From Snodgrassella sp945267035 (GTDB lineage Bacteria; Pseudomonadota; Gammaproteobacteria; Burkholderiales; Neisseriaceae): DNA of 64,000 bases. The notes beneath the pieces were generated by a model, which ran no database searches, had not been told where the DNA came from, and worked only from the letters and a program-made list of their open reading frames with translations. The stretch is from assembly GCF_026535915.1 (NCBI RefSeq), contig NZ_JAFNPF010000001.1, positions 372,001 through 436,000 of the forward strand, written 5' to 3'. Below, in pieces: positions 41,101-50,390 of this stretch. The position numbers and the translations under genes were made by a program. How positions within the stretch are numbered: position 1 is the first letter of the stretch; each line of letters opens with the position of its first letter.

Positions 41101-41350
41101 TGACATCATTGGTTGCAGAGCCTCTCTCATAAGTACCAGATTGGATGGAACAAGCTGTGTTGCCAGAATTATCCACACTCACTTGTGAATTGCTTATATT
41201 GCATGTTGCCATCGAATAAGCCGATAGACTGGTTAAGGTGGCGACAGCAATTAATTTTAAGCTTTTGGTTTTTCCTCTGTTAGCGAGTTCGGAAGTGACG
41301 ATCCATTGTCTTTTAACTGAATTCCATATTATTTTATATATTTTATTCAT
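38147..41350 (-). CDS. AT5: ESPR autotransporter, 1067 aa, Gly/Ser/Thr-rich linker, CxxC barrel
   Basis: The ESPR signal spans residues 1-48 (MNKIYKIIWNSVKRQWIVTS, cleavage at YSMA). Cys residues follow in TCNISNSQ and TACSIQSG. The passenger ends at about residue 570 and is much shorter than that of AT4. The pre-barrel module is nearly the same as in AT4 (LKMHTVWNHPGDI, SDQFIIQGTA). The linker has GGGSGGGTDGG-type units. The barrel (744-1067, 324 residues) has CADC after RERRGNMT and ends KVNW. AT4 and AT5 therefore share their C-terminal halves but differ in passenger length and linker. A GGGAAA site precedes the ATG. It has its own 3' hairpin. Confidence 0.93.
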   Translation of the reverse strand: MNKIYKIIWNSVKRQWIVTSELANRGKTKSLKLIAVATLTSLSAYSMATCNISNSQVSVDNSGNTACSIQSGTYERGSATNDVITVKDKGIAVVNGNLQVKNTGQYHAIVVGTPYSNRDGGQLTINGDLNIDSDARINVDDNRTNARPSGLLIGDLSQVTIKGNVNIVHMENEEGGGVGKKYASGAPIRVWNKIAGNSSLIVEGETRLKSNGDGIRNGEEHNTLSQMKGGNLTFNKKVDIDVVFVGLKNNAGKVTFKDDTNIFAADGISIVQTHANGKILAEKDLTLTSRGVHNAIDIYGGKIDAQKKTTISTEGSGTTHGVTSSAVFITDGEITFGEELIATTNGTSTAINLFGNGDVFQLEGGTIHLAQKNTLTAENNGHGIFMTDGEVTSNNVNSLDIKVNKGKAIFVKGGDLSIKNTTISKVDSGQAIELAGGRFSTHGYLQFEQSSADTAAIHSTVVSNQTAEFINTGSLNISNLSDMTDIINHEGSGTLDVYNSGNLITTKGKALANTSNGSIIALNEGGVISGQIDAGNGIINLENLNYGSYIGRWENTGKSILNNLTNEGIIEFKHHPAVTRASNNFDTIEVKGDYIGRNNATLKMHTVWNHPGDIDGTNSYSDQFIIQGTASGQTTVIPVAADGTENKIDGDVQQLKTQINTIPVVKVGHSGTDRAFIGTAHTTGVAEVQLAKRTTAGADEYFWSITASNDDGGGSGGGTDGGTDGGGSGGGTGGGNSGKNKGTLIYADAVAGYTLMPRVNLEQGFASLGTLRERRGNMTCADCSISGNRHTWARAFGKHQKQDGKLRLNLDTDIYGLQIGHDFWAKQTANNGLNMLGAYLAYSHAATDFSDQYRARNGLIIADKKTGEGKSDSISLGLTNTYYGANGSYLDLVGQLSYLHNKYSARSGKNPDSQDGWGVAVSAEVGRTLPLRQSNWSVTPQAQLVYQLVDLDSFNDGIRHVDQNNQDALRGRVGLRLEYNAAGQAGQAASFYTVGNIWHDFINPSHVSIGRDSIREKFNTTWGEIGVGLQLPLARNSQLYGDVRYEHNFGSSKHQSFRGNIGLKVNW

Positions 41351-41799
41351 ATCTATTTCCCAAGTTTTGTCTACGAATTGTTATTGAATTCTGAATCGTG
41401 TTACTACAATTTTAATAAATAAAATTAACAAGTTATTACATTAAAGCTACTTAGTTTAGATTTTATTTTTATATAAATCAATTAAGTTAAGATATATAAT
41501 GCTTAATTTAGAATTAAATGCTTAAAGTTATATATTTCGTAACTTTTTAAGTTATATTTATTAATTTTTATATCAATTTGTTTTATTGTAACTATATGAT
41601 TTTAATGATTATAAAATGAAATTGGAATATTGTGCTTTGCGATTAAATACGCGAATGAGAAGGTTGATTTATTTTTGAATGAAAAAAATTTGATGGATTG
41701 AATTTAAGTAATATGAAATTAATTTAAATAGATTCATTAGAAATTGCCGTAACCATTCGAAAGTACAAAGCTATTATGGTTACGGCAGTAAGCAAACTC
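41351..41799. other. spacer between AT6 and AT5
   Basis: AT-rich; resembles 37690-38146 in places (for example TATATAAATCAATT-type stretches). It contains the AT5 upstream region and the AT6 hairpin. No gene is seen. Confidence 0.5.
41745..41787 (-). terminator. hairpin after AT6
   Basis: TGCCGTAACCAT and ATGGTTACGGCA form a perfect 12-bp stem 13 bp beyond the AT6 stop. A short ATTTCT follows on the reverse strand. Confidence 0.65.
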
Positions 41800-44700
41800 C
41801 TACCAGTTCACTTTTAAGCCAATGTTACCGCGGAAACTTTGGCGTTTGCTGCTACCAAAGTTATGTTCGTAGCGTACATCACCATACAGCTGACTATTAC
41901 GTGCCAACGGTAGTTGTAGTCCAACGCCGATTTCACCCCATGTGGTATTGAATTTTTCACGGATGCTGTCCCGACCAATGCTCACATGGCTTGGGTTGAT
42001 AAAGTCATGCCAGATGTTGCCGACTGTATAGAATGAGGCAGCCTGCCCAGCTTGACCGGCCGCGTTATATTCCAGCCTTAAACCAATTCGTCCACGTAAT
42101 GCATCCTGATTGTTTTGATCAACATGGCGAATGCCATCGTTAAAAGAATCTAAATCCACCATCTGGTAAACCAATTGTGCCTGAGGCGTTACAGACCAGT
42201 TAGATTGGCGCAAGGGCAGGGTACGACCCACTTCGGCGGACACAGCCGCACCCCAGCCGTCCTGACTGTCAGGATTTTTACCGCTACGAGCAGAGTATTT
42301 ATTGTGCAGATAAGATAACTGACCAACCAGATCCAGATAAGAGCCATTAGCACCATAATAGGTATTGGTTAGCCCCAAACTAATACTGTCGGATTTGCCT
42401 TCACCGGTTTTTTTATCAGAAATAATCAGACCATTTCTGGCGCGGTATTGATCGGAAAAATCGGTAGCAGCATGGCTGTAAGCAAGGTAGGCCCCAAGCA
42501 TATTTAAGCCGTTGTTGGCCGTTTGTTTAGCCCAAAAGTCATGCCCGATTTGCACACCGTAGATATCGGTGTCCAGATTAAGGCGTAGCTTACCATCTTG
42601 TTTCTGATGTTTGCCGAAGGCGCGAGCCCAGGTGTGGCGATTGTCAGAAGTAAAGCATTCAAAGCAGGTCACATTGCCCCGACGTTCGCGCAGCGTGCCC
42701 AAGCTAGCAAAGCCCTGTTCCAGATTAACGCGAGGCATAACGCTATAGCCAGCTACAGCATCGGCATATATGTTTTTGCCACTGCCGTCATCAAGTGCCT
42801 CCATCGACCAATAATACTCATCTATTCCTTTATCGGTAGTGCGTTTTGCTAATTGAACTTCGCTGGCACCGGTGGTTTTGGCTGTACCTGTAAAGACATT
42901 GTCACCACTAGTATGCACATAGATTACCGGATTAGAATCTATAGCTGAAGCTACCTGCTGAATATTTCCATCAATGATATTTTCTTCCTTGTCTTTTACT
43001 GGGACGAGAGTAGTCGTTCCATCAGCTTGACCATAAATAATCAGCTTATCTGATTGAGAGCTGTGCTCATTGCCGACCTCAGACTTATTCCAAATGGTGT
43101 GCATTTCGATAATACCATTTTGTCCATGATAATTTTCACGAATGGTCAAGGTATGGAATGCATCCGCGCTGCGGGTAATAGATGCAGGTTGAGAGAGTTG
43201 TATTCTACCTGCATTGGTTAAATTGTTGATTGCAGAATCAGCGGTCAACTTCCAGATGCCGGAAGAGTGATTATTCAGATTGATTATACCGTTGCCAGGA
43301 TGAAGCTGACCAACCATTGTACCTGCATTATCTACTTCAATGGTTCCGGTAGAGGAATTGGTGAAGATTAAGCCATTTGTTTTAGTGATGTTGCCGGTGG
43401 CTGTATTGGTAATGTTAAGGGTACCGGCACCATTATGGTTGATCATATCCTCATTTAAATGTTCATTGGAGTCTATGACCAGCTTGTCGCTGTTTATAAT
43501 TCGTGCGGTTTCACCATTAGGCACATTACTACTGATCCAAACGGGAGTAGGGGCAGAAAAGCTCTTTAATTCACCGGCGGTATGTAATGTGCCACCAGAC
43601 ATGACAATAAAAGGGTTACCAGCCGTATCGAATTGGGTTGTACCTGCCAGAGTTAATTTACCCCCACGTAGGCTAATTGCTTCATCAGTGTGACTGTTGG
43701 CATGAATAGTGGTGTTTTGAGATAGCGTAAGCTCACCATTTTCAATTTGTACTGGCACAAAATGTTCAGATTTAATATCGGTTATCCCATTAAATCTGGC
43801 TTTGCCGCCACTGATAAAGATACTGTTATCACGGCTGCTAATCGTAGCCTGCCCGTTGAAATCAAATTCACCACCAGAAATATTGATCGGCTTGCCAGAA
43901 GAGGAATTGTTGATGATTAAAGTAGGGTTCGAACCGGTGGATAAAATCTTACCGCCAGACATATTGATACCATTACCTTCCTGGCTACTAATATCAGTCA
44001 GTTCATTGAAAACCAAAGTGCCACCATTGACAATAATATTGTCAAACTCATAATTCATATTCAAGGTGGATTTTTTAGCAAGTGTAAATAGACCACCATT
44101 CATGGTAATTAAATTCGTCTTCCCCATGATGTTAAGTTCTGTATCCCTATCTTCTAAAGGTCTGATTTCTCCCCCGCTCATTAAAATTACCTGCGTGCCT
44201 TGCACTTTTGTCAATTTGTTTAAGTTGATTAAACCGCCAGTCATGGTAATTCCGGTTTCTAAGGGACTTATCAAAGTTGTATCTTCAGCTAAAGTAAATT
44301 TGCCCCCTGACATATTTAGATTAGGGTTATTCCCATGTGTGGCAGAGATTAAAACAGTATTTGTATTTTTCGAGGTATTTATTTCGCCGCCTGTTATATA
44401 AATAGATGTTCCTAAGGAAGTAATATGTGTCGTCCCGTTTAATGTTAATTTCCCTCCAGATAAAGTGATTCCCATATTGCCACTACCCTTAGAGTTTAGG
44501 TCATTAAATTTTGTGAAAGTAAATTCTCCACCCGACATGTTGATAATGGTCTTCGCGTTAACAGTATTTAGTCTCATCATGTCACTGTCATTAGTTACTG
44601 ATATTTTTCCATTAGTTATATTGAATAAGGGTGCGTAATCGTTTCCAGCTACCGTATTTCTACCTAAAACGATTTCACCGCCAGAAATATCGAGTCCATA

Positions 44701-45855
44701 AGCTGTGTCGCTGTGACTGGCCGTACCAAAAGATAAATATTCTTTGATGACAACTTTTCCACCTTTGATTTTTATAGCCGTGGCATTTCCATGGTTAAAA
44801 GGACCCATAATATTAGAATAGGATGTTACTGCGCCTACTGCATTGAATTGAACTGAACCATCTTTAACAAGTAGGGCTGTTGAAGAAGCTTCTTCTGTAT
44901 CTCCATTGCCAGAAGCTTTTAAACTAGTAACACCATTAAATATGCTATTACCGCCATAGATATTTAAGGTATTTTCATTGCCATTGGACTCTAAGGTGAC
45001 ATCTTTCTCGGCAACAATACCACTTGTGATAGAGTTGGATAAATGGTCTGGAGCTTGCTTGATGGCAGAACCATTTGTGCTCTTTATCGAAACATTTTCT
45101 TTAAAAATAATGGTACCAGCATGGTTAATAATGCCATTATTTTCAGTTTTAAGGTTGACTTCACCATCAAACTGAAGTTTGCCTCCTCGTTTGGTGGGAT
45201 CAGATTCATCACCATTTAATATTCCATCGCCATTTGCCGTAATTTGGGTGGTTCCTTTGACGGTTAACGAACTTGGATTCAAAAGATTTTTCGAGGCCAA
45301 ACGAATGGCACTTCCCGGTTTAAATGTTGTGGTATTGGTATGATCGTGATGATCGATTTGCAGATTACCATTAATGGTTAGGTGACTAAGGTTACCAAGG
45401 ACGATAGCACTGGCCCGAGCATCTTTTTTAGTATTATTGGGATTGATATTGGCATCTGAATTGATGGTTAAATTACCCTGAAAATCGACAAAGCCACCTT
45501 TATCAGTGGCAGATTCTGGGTTACCAACAAGCAAAGCGTGATTTTGACCAGTGCTGGTCAGCTTAACTTTATTGGCGTTAAATTTTGCCATCCCCTCATT
45601 GTCAACAATAACAACATTGTTATCACTACCGATGTACTCAGTGCCGCTAATCTGGCAATATGTACCTGCACTTTGGTTAACGATAATTTGGTTAGAATTG
45701 ATCTGACAATCTGCCATTGCATAAGCACTTAAACCACTTAAAGCCAGCAATGAGATCGGTTTGATGCTGTGTGTTTTGCCACGTTTTGCCAGTTCAGAAG
45801 CTACGATCCATTGATTCAATAGTGAGTTCCAAATTATTCTATAAATTCTGTTCAT
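41800..45855 (-). CDS. AT6: ESPR autotransporter, 1351 aa, near-absent linker, CxxC barrel
   Basis: The start is set at the ATG at 45855, which begins the ESPR (MNRIYRIIWNSLLNQWIVAS). An in-frame ATG at 45951 would add 32 residues ahead of it and is not credible. The signal is cleaved near YAMA at residue 48, with Cys at 50 and 67. The passenger contains many MSGG rungs (GGKLTL, GGEFTF, GGLINL). Residues 1-999 are nearly the same as AT7 1-1002 except for a diverged central block. The linker is only DDGSGKN. The barrel (1028-1351) has CFEC after RERRGNVT and ends KVNW; it belongs to the AT4/AT5 type. A GTGGAAA site lies upstream. Confidence 0.93.
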   Translation of the reverse strand: MNRIYRIIWNSLLNQWIVASELAKRGKTHSIKPISLLALSGLSAYAMADCQINSNQIIVNQSAGTYCQISGTEYIGSDNNVVIVDNEGMAKFNANKVKLTSTGQNHALLVGNPESATDKGGFVDFQGNLTINSDANINPNNTKKDARASAIVLGNLSHLTINGNLQIDHHDHTNTTTFKPGSAIRLASKNLLNPSSLTVKGTTQITANGDGILNGDESDPTKRGGKLQFDGEVNLKTENNGIINHAGTIIFKENVSIKSTNGSAIKQAPDHLSNSITSGIVAEKDVTLESNGNENTLNIYGGNSIFNGVTSLKASGNGDTEEASSTALLVKDGSVQFNAVGAVTSYSNIMGPFNHGNATAIKIKGGKVVIKEYLSFGTASHSDTAYGLDISGGEIVLGRNTVAGNDYAPLFNITNGKISVTNDSDMMRLNTVNAKTIINMSGGEFTFTKFNDLNSKGSGNMGITLSGGKLTLNGTTHITSLGTSIYITGGEINTSKNTNTVLISATHGNNPNLNMSGGKFTLAEDTTLISPLETGITMTGGLINLNKLTKVQGTQVILMSGGEIRPLEDRDTELNIMGKTNLITMNGGLFTLAKKSTLNMNYEFDNIIVNGGTLVFNELTDISSQEGNGINMSGGKILSTGSNPTLIINNSSSGKPINISGGEFDFNGQATISSRDNSIFISGGKARFNGITDIKSEHFVPVQIENGELTLSQNTTIHANSHTDEAISLRGGKLTLAGTTQFDTAGNPFIVMSGGTLHTAGELKSFSAPTPVWISSNVPNGETARIINSDKLVIDSNEHLNEDMINHNGAGTLNITNTATGNITKTNGLIFTNSSTGTIEVDNAGTMVGQLHPGNGIINLNNHSSGIWKLTADSAINNLTNAGRIQLSQPASITRSADAFHTLTIRENYHGQNGIIEMHTIWNKSEVGNEHSSQSDKLIIYGQADGTTTLVPVKDKEENIIDGNIQQVASAIDSNPVIYVHTSGDNVFTGTAKTTGASEVQLAKRTTDKGIDEYYWSMEALDDGSGKNIYADAVAGYSVMPRVNLEQGFASLGTLRERRGNVTCFECFTSDNRHTWARAFGKHQKQDGKLRLNLDTDIYGVQIGHDFWAKQTANNGLNMLGAYLAYSHAATDFSDQYRARNGLIISDKKTGEGKSDSISLGLTNTYYGANGSYLDLVGQLSYLHNKYSARSGKNPDSQDGWGAAVSAEVGRTLPLRQSNWSVTPQAQLVYQMVDLDSFNDGIRHVDQNNQDALRGRIGLRLEYNAAGQAGQAASFYTVGNIWHDFINPSHVSIGRDSIREKFNTTWGEIGVGLQLPLARNSQLYGDVRYEHNFGSSKRQSFRGNIGLKVNW
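42859..45855 (-). repeat. passenger-half duplicate, copy in AT6 (partner 47385-50390 in AT7)
   Basis: AT6 residues 1-999 and AT7 residues 1-1002 align along their full length. The N-terminal third and the last third are almost unchanged. The central block (about 44120-44900 here, 48645-49440 in AT7) has many substitutions and small indels. Similarity ends sharply after TTGASE, at the junction with the linker and barrel. Confidence 0.88.
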
Positions 45856-46316
45856 AGCTATTTTCCACTGCTTTATTGATATTGATGTACATACTGATTT
45901 GATCACTTTATGTTTCGAAATTTGCAATCGATAACATAAAATCAACTTCAAATACTAAATTAGTGTAAGATTTGTCAAATAAAAATACAATAAATACAAA
46001 TGCTTAATATTCATTATGGATGTTGTTTTATTAATTTTTAATATGTGAATGATTATTAAATTCAGAACTAATTGGAAATTATTTTGTGCTCAGAGCTATA
46101 CCCAGAATACAAACTTGATCACTCAATCTATATATTTATTAAATTTAAAGTTTCGATAAAATCAGACAACATTTTATAAACTTTACTTAAATTAATTTAT
46201 CTATTATTTAGTTTATGTAGTATATGGATAACTACTATGACATTTGGGTGAAATTGACCAAAGAGCATACGGATATTCATGGTATTCTCTTTGGCGCAGT
46301 ATCGAGGAGTGTTACA
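45856..46316. other. spacer between AT7 and AT6
   Basis: AT-rich. The first 45 bases next to AT6 match the region upstream of AT7 (50391 onward), then the similarity becomes patchy. It contains the AT7 3' hairpin. No gene is seen. Confidence 0.5.
46258..46294 (-). terminator. hairpin after AT7
   Basis: CCAAAGAG and CTCTTTGG form an 8-bp stem, extended by four inner pairs after one mismatch. It is 23 bp beyond the AT7 stop; the T-run on the reverse strand is weak. Confidence 0.55.
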
Positions 46317-49300
46317 TTACCAGTTCACTTTAAAGCCAATATTGCCACGGAAGCTTTGGTGTTTGCTGCTGCCAAAATTATGTTCGTAGCGAACATCAGC
46401 ATAAATATTACTTTGCTTGGCAACAGGGATCTGAACCCCTACACCCAATTCACCCCATGTGCTGTTGAATTTCTCACGCACGCTGTCCCGACCAATGCTC
46501 ACATGATTTGGATTGATGAAGTCATGCCAGATATTACCAATGGTGTAGATGGATGTGCTCTGACCAGATTTGCCAGCAGTTTGGTAAGATAAAGCCAGTC
46601 CAACGCGGCCACGTAAAGCATCGGGATTATTCTGATCGATGTGGCGAATACCATCATTGAAGCTATCTAAGTTCAAGTATTGATACACCAATTGTGCCTG
46701 AGGCTCAATAGACCAGTTAGAATTGCGTATTGGAATAGAACGACCGACCTCAGCAGACAAAGCCATACCCCAACCATCCTGACTGTCAGGGTTGTAACCG
46801 GTATTGGCGGTGTATTTATTGTGCAGATAAGATAGCTGACCAACTAAGTCAATATAGGTACCGTTAGCGGCATAGAAGGTATTGGTCAGACCTAAGCTGA
46901 TGTTGTCGGATTTGCCTTTGCCGGTTTTTTTATCAGCAATAATCAACCCGTTTTTGGCATGGTATTGATCAGAGAAATCGGTATTGGCTCTGCTGTAGGA
47001 GAGATAACCGCCAAGAAGGTTAAGGCCATTGTTGACGGTTTGACTGTTCCAGAAGTCATGTCCAATTTGCAGACCGTAGATATCGGTATCCAGATTGAGA
47101 CGAAGGTTACCGTCTTGTTTCTGATGTTTGCCAAAGGTACGAGCCCAAGTACGACTTTTACCGTCTTCAACAAAAGTATTACCGCGGCGTTCACGCAAAG
47201 TAGCTAAGCTGGCAAAGCCCTGTTCCAGATTGACACGAGGCATAAGGGTATAGCCGGCTACAGCATCGGCGTATATTAGTTTGGGTTTTTCAGGCTTAAC
47301 AGGCTCAACAGGACCAGTCGTGTCAGCGGTGATAGACCAATAATACTCATCTTTATTTGCATTTGTGGTACGTTTTTTTAATTGACCTTCGCTGGCACCG
47401 GTGGTTTTGGCTATACCTGTAAAGACATTGTCACCACTAGTATGCACATAGATTACCGGATTAGAATCTATAGCTGAAGCTACCTGCTGAATATTTCCAT
47501 CAATGATATTCTCTTCCTTGTCTTTTACTGGGACGAGAGTAGTCGTTCCATCAGCTTGACCATAAATAATCAGCTTATCTGATTGAGAGCTGTGCTCATT
47601 GCCGACCTCAGACTTATTCCAAATGGTGTGCATTTCGATAATACCATTTTGTCCATGATAATTTTCACGAATGGTCAAGGTATGGAATGCATCCGCGCTG
47701 CGGGTAATAGATGCAGGCTGAGAGAGTTGTATTTTACCCGCATTAGTTAAATTGTTGATTGCAGAATCAGCGGTCAACTTCCAGATGCCGGAAGAGTGAT
47801 TATTCAGATTGATTATACCGTTGCCAGGATGAAGCTGACCAACCATTGTACCTGCATTATCTACTTCAATGGTTCCGGTAGAGGAATTGGTGAAGATTAA
47901 GCCATTTGTTTTAGTGATGTTGCCGGTGGCTGTATTGGTAATGTTAAGGGTACCGGCACCATTATGGTTGATCATATCCTCATTTAAATGTTCATCGGAG
48001 TCTATGACCAGCTTGTCGCTGTTTATAATTCGTGCGGTTTCACCATTAGGCACATTACTACTGATCCAAACGGGAGTAGGGGCAGAAAAGCTCTTTAATT
48101 CACCAGCGGTATGTAATGTGCCACCAGACATGACGATAAAAGGGTTACCAGCCGTATCGAATTGGGTTGTACCTGCCAGAGTTAATTTACCCCCACGCAG
48201 GCTAATTGCTTCATCAGTGTGACTGTTGGCATGAATAGTGGTGTTTTGAGATAGCGTAAGCTCACCATTTTCAATTTGTACTGGCACAAAATGTTCAGAT
48301 TTAATATCGGTTATCCCATTAAATCTGGCTTTGCCGCCACTGATAAAGATACTGTTATCACGGCTGCTAATCGTAGCCTGCCCGTTGAAATCAAACTCAC
48401 CACCAGAAATATTGATCGGCTTGCCAGAAGAGGAATTGTTGATGATTAGAGTAGGGTTCGAACCGGTGGATAAAATCTTACCGCCAGACATATTGATACC
48501 ATTACCTTCCTGGCTACTAATATCAGTCAGTTCATTGAAAACCAAAGTGCCACCATTGACAATAATATTGTCAAACTCATAATTCATATTCAAGGTGGAT
48601 TTTTTAGCAAGTGTAAATAGACCACCATTCATGGTAATTGAATTCATAATCCCCGTGATGTTAAGTTCTGTATCCCTATCTTCTAAAGGTCTGATTTCGC
48701 CACCGCTCATTAAAATTCCATATAGCGCGCCTTGTACGGATGTAGATGTGTTTAAGTTGATTAAACCGCCAGTCATGGTAATTCCATTCTCTCTGGAACT
48801 TATCAATGTTGTATTATCTGCCAAAGTAAATTTACCGCCTGACATAACCAGACTTGATCCATTTTCTACAGAGTATGCCTCTAATTTAGTGCTCGAATTT
48901 TCTAATAAATTTATTTCTCCACCAGAAACAGATAGACAATCGCTTTTAACACGAATAAATGTGTTTCCGTTTAATGTTAATTTCCCTCCAGATAAAGTGA
49001 TACCCTTAGTGTCTATACCCGGAGAGATTAGGTCATTAAATTTTGTTAAAGTAAACTCTCCACCAGATATGTTGATGACGGTTTGAGCAGAAATGGTATT
49101 CAGTCTCATCGACAGACTGTCTTCAGTTACCGATATCTTCCCATTTGTCATATTAATTACAGGTGCTTGATTGGTTACTCCCCAGTTATCTGTTCCCAAA
49201 ATTAATTCACCGCCAGAGATATCAAGTCCATAAGCTGTGTCATACATACTATTACTCGTGAAACTTATGGAATTGTTAATAATGGTTTTTCCACCTCTGA

Positions 49301-50390
49301 TTTTTATAGCCGTGGCATTTCTATGGTTAAAAGGACCCGGAGTAGTAGGAAAATATGTTGTTGCGCTTACATTATTATCAAATTGAACTAAACCATCTTT
49401 AACAAATAGGGCTGTTGAAGAAGCTTCTTCTGTATCTCCATTGCCAGACGCTTTTAAAATAGTAATACCTTTAAATATGCTATTACCGCCATAGATATTC
49501 AAGGTATTTTCATTGCCATTGGACTCTAAGGTGACATCTTTCTCGGCAACAATACCACTTGTGATAGAGTTGGATAAATGGTCTGGAGCTTGCTTGATGG
49601 CAGAGCCATTTGTGCTCTTTATCGAAACATTTTCTTTAAAAATAATGGTACCAGCATGGTTAATAATGCCATTATTTTCAGTTTTAAGCTTGACTTCACC
49701 ATCAAACTGAAGTTTGCCTCCTCGTTTAGTAGGATCAGATTCATCACCATTTAATATTCCATCGCCATTTGACGTAATTTGGGTGGTTCCTTTGACGGTT
49801 AACGAACTTGGATTCAAAAGATTTTTCGAGGCCAAACGAATGGCACTTCCCGGTTTAAATGTTGTGGTATTGGTATGATCGTGATGATCGATTTGCAGAT
49901 TACCATTAATGGTTAGGTGACTAAGGTTACCAAGGACGATAGCACTGGCCCGAGCATCTTTTTTAGTATTATTGGGATTGATATTGGCATCTGAATTAAT
50001 GGTTAAATTACCCTGAAAATCGACAAAGCCACCTTTATCAGTGGCAGATTCTGGGTTACCAACAAGCAAAGCGTGATTTTGACCAGTGCTGGTCAGCTTA
50101 ACCTTATTGGCGTTAAATTTTGCCATCCCCTCATTATCAACAACCACAACGTTATCATCACCCCCTACATATTCTTCCCCGCTAATCTGGCAATATGTAC
50201 CTGCACTTTGGTTAACGATAATTTGGTTAGGATTGATCTGACAATCTGCCATTGCATAAGCACTTAAACCACTTAAAGCCAGCAGAGAAATTGGTTTGAT
50301 GCTGTGTGTTTTGCCACGTTTTGCCAGTTCAGAAGCTACGATCCATTGATTCAATAGTGAGTTCCAAATTATTCTATAAATTCTGTTCAT
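46317..50390 (-). CDS. AT7: ESPR autotransporter, 1357 aa, mosaic of AT6-type passenger and AT10-type linker/barrel
   Basis: The ESPR and signal are the same as in AT6 (MNRIYRIIWNSLLNQWIVAS, cleavage at YAMA), with the same Cys pair. The passenger follows AT6 closely to residue 1002, apart from a diverged central block that includes an unpaired Cys (VKSDCLSVSGG). From there on it changes type. The sequence QLKKRTTNANKDEYYWSITA, a PVEPVKPEKPK linker and a 320-residue barrel without CxxC (1038-1357, ending KVNW) match AT10 and the AT3/8/9 barrel group, not AT6. The gene is thus a clear recombinant. Probably a surface adhesin like its sisters; the ligand is unknown. Confidence 0.93.
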   Translation of the reverse strand: MNRIYRIIWNSLLNQWIVASELAKRGKTHSIKPISLLALSGLSAYAMADCQINPNQIIVNQSAGTYCQISGEEYVGGDDNVVVVDNEGMAKFNANKVKLTSTGQNHALLVGNPESATDKGGFVDFQGNLTINSDANINPNNTKKDARASAIVLGNLSHLTINGNLQIDHHDHTNTTTFKPGSAIRLASKNLLNPSSLTVKGTTQITSNGDGILNGDESDPTKRGGKLQFDGEVKLKTENNGIINHAGTIIFKENVSIKSTNGSAIKQAPDHLSNSITSGIVAEKDVTLESNGNENTLNIYGGNSIFKGITILKASGNGDTEEASSTALFVKDGLVQFDNNVSATTYFPTTPGPFNHRNATAIKIRGGKTIINNSISFTSNSMYDTAYGLDISGGELILGTDNWGVTNQAPVINMTNGKISVTEDSLSMRLNTISAQTVINISGGEFTLTKFNDLISPGIDTKGITLSGGKLTLNGNTFIRVKSDCLSVSGGEINLLENSSTKLEAYSVENGSSLVMSGGKFTLADNTTLISSRENGITMTGGLINLNTSTSVQGALYGILMSGGEIRPLEDRDTELNITGIMNSITMNGGLFTLAKKSTLNMNYEFDNIIVNGGTLVFNELTDISSQEGNGINMSGGKILSTGSNPTLIINNSSSGKPINISGGEFDFNGQATISSRDNSIFISGGKARFNGITDIKSEHFVPVQIENGELTLSQNTTIHANSHTDEAISLRGGKLTLAGTTQFDTAGNPFIVMSGGTLHTAGELKSFSAPTPVWISSNVPNGETARIINSDKLVIDSDEHLNEDMINHNGAGTLNITNTATGNITKTNGLIFTNSSTGTIEVDNAGTMVGQLHPGNGIINLNNHSSGIWKLTADSAINNLTNAGKIQLSQPASITRSADAFHTLTIRENYHGQNGIIEMHTIWNKSEVGNEHSSQSDKLIIYGQADGTTTLVPVKDKEENIIDGNIQQVASAIDSNPVIYVHTSGDNVFTGIAKTTGASEGQLKKRTTNANKDEYYWSITADTTGPVEPVKPEKPKLIYADAVAGYTLMPRVNLEQGFASLATLRERRGNTFVEDGKSRTWARTFGKHQKQDGNLRLNLDTDIYGLQIGHDFWNSQTVNNGLNLLGGYLSYSRANTDFSDQYHAKNGLIIADKKTGKGKSDNISLGLTNTFYAANGTYIDLVGQLSYLHNKYTANTGYNPDSQDGWGMALSAEVGRSIPIRNSNWSIEPQAQLVYQYLNLDSFNDGIRHIDQNNPDALRGRVGLALSYQTAGKSGQSTSIYTIGNIWHDFINPNHVSIGRDSVREKFNSTWGELGVGVQIPVAKQSNIYADVRYEHNFGSSKHQSFRGNIGFKVNW
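47385..50390 (-). repeat. passenger-half duplicate, copy in AT7 (partner 42859-45855 in AT6)
   Basis: This is the partner of the AT6 passenger half. Flanking parts are nearly unchanged and the central block at about 48645-49440 is diverged. The matching region stops at about 47385. Confidence 0.88.

Noticed and set aside
45856..45951. An upstream ATG that would extend AT6 by 32 residues
   Set aside because: The extension precedes a complete ESPR that matches AT7 from its first Met, and GTGGAAA sits just before the internal ATG at 45855.
46224..46592. 122-codon forward frame at the AT7 3' end
   Set aside because: It is antisense to the conserved barrel; equivalent antisense frames occur at the end of most other members because the barrel DNA is shared.
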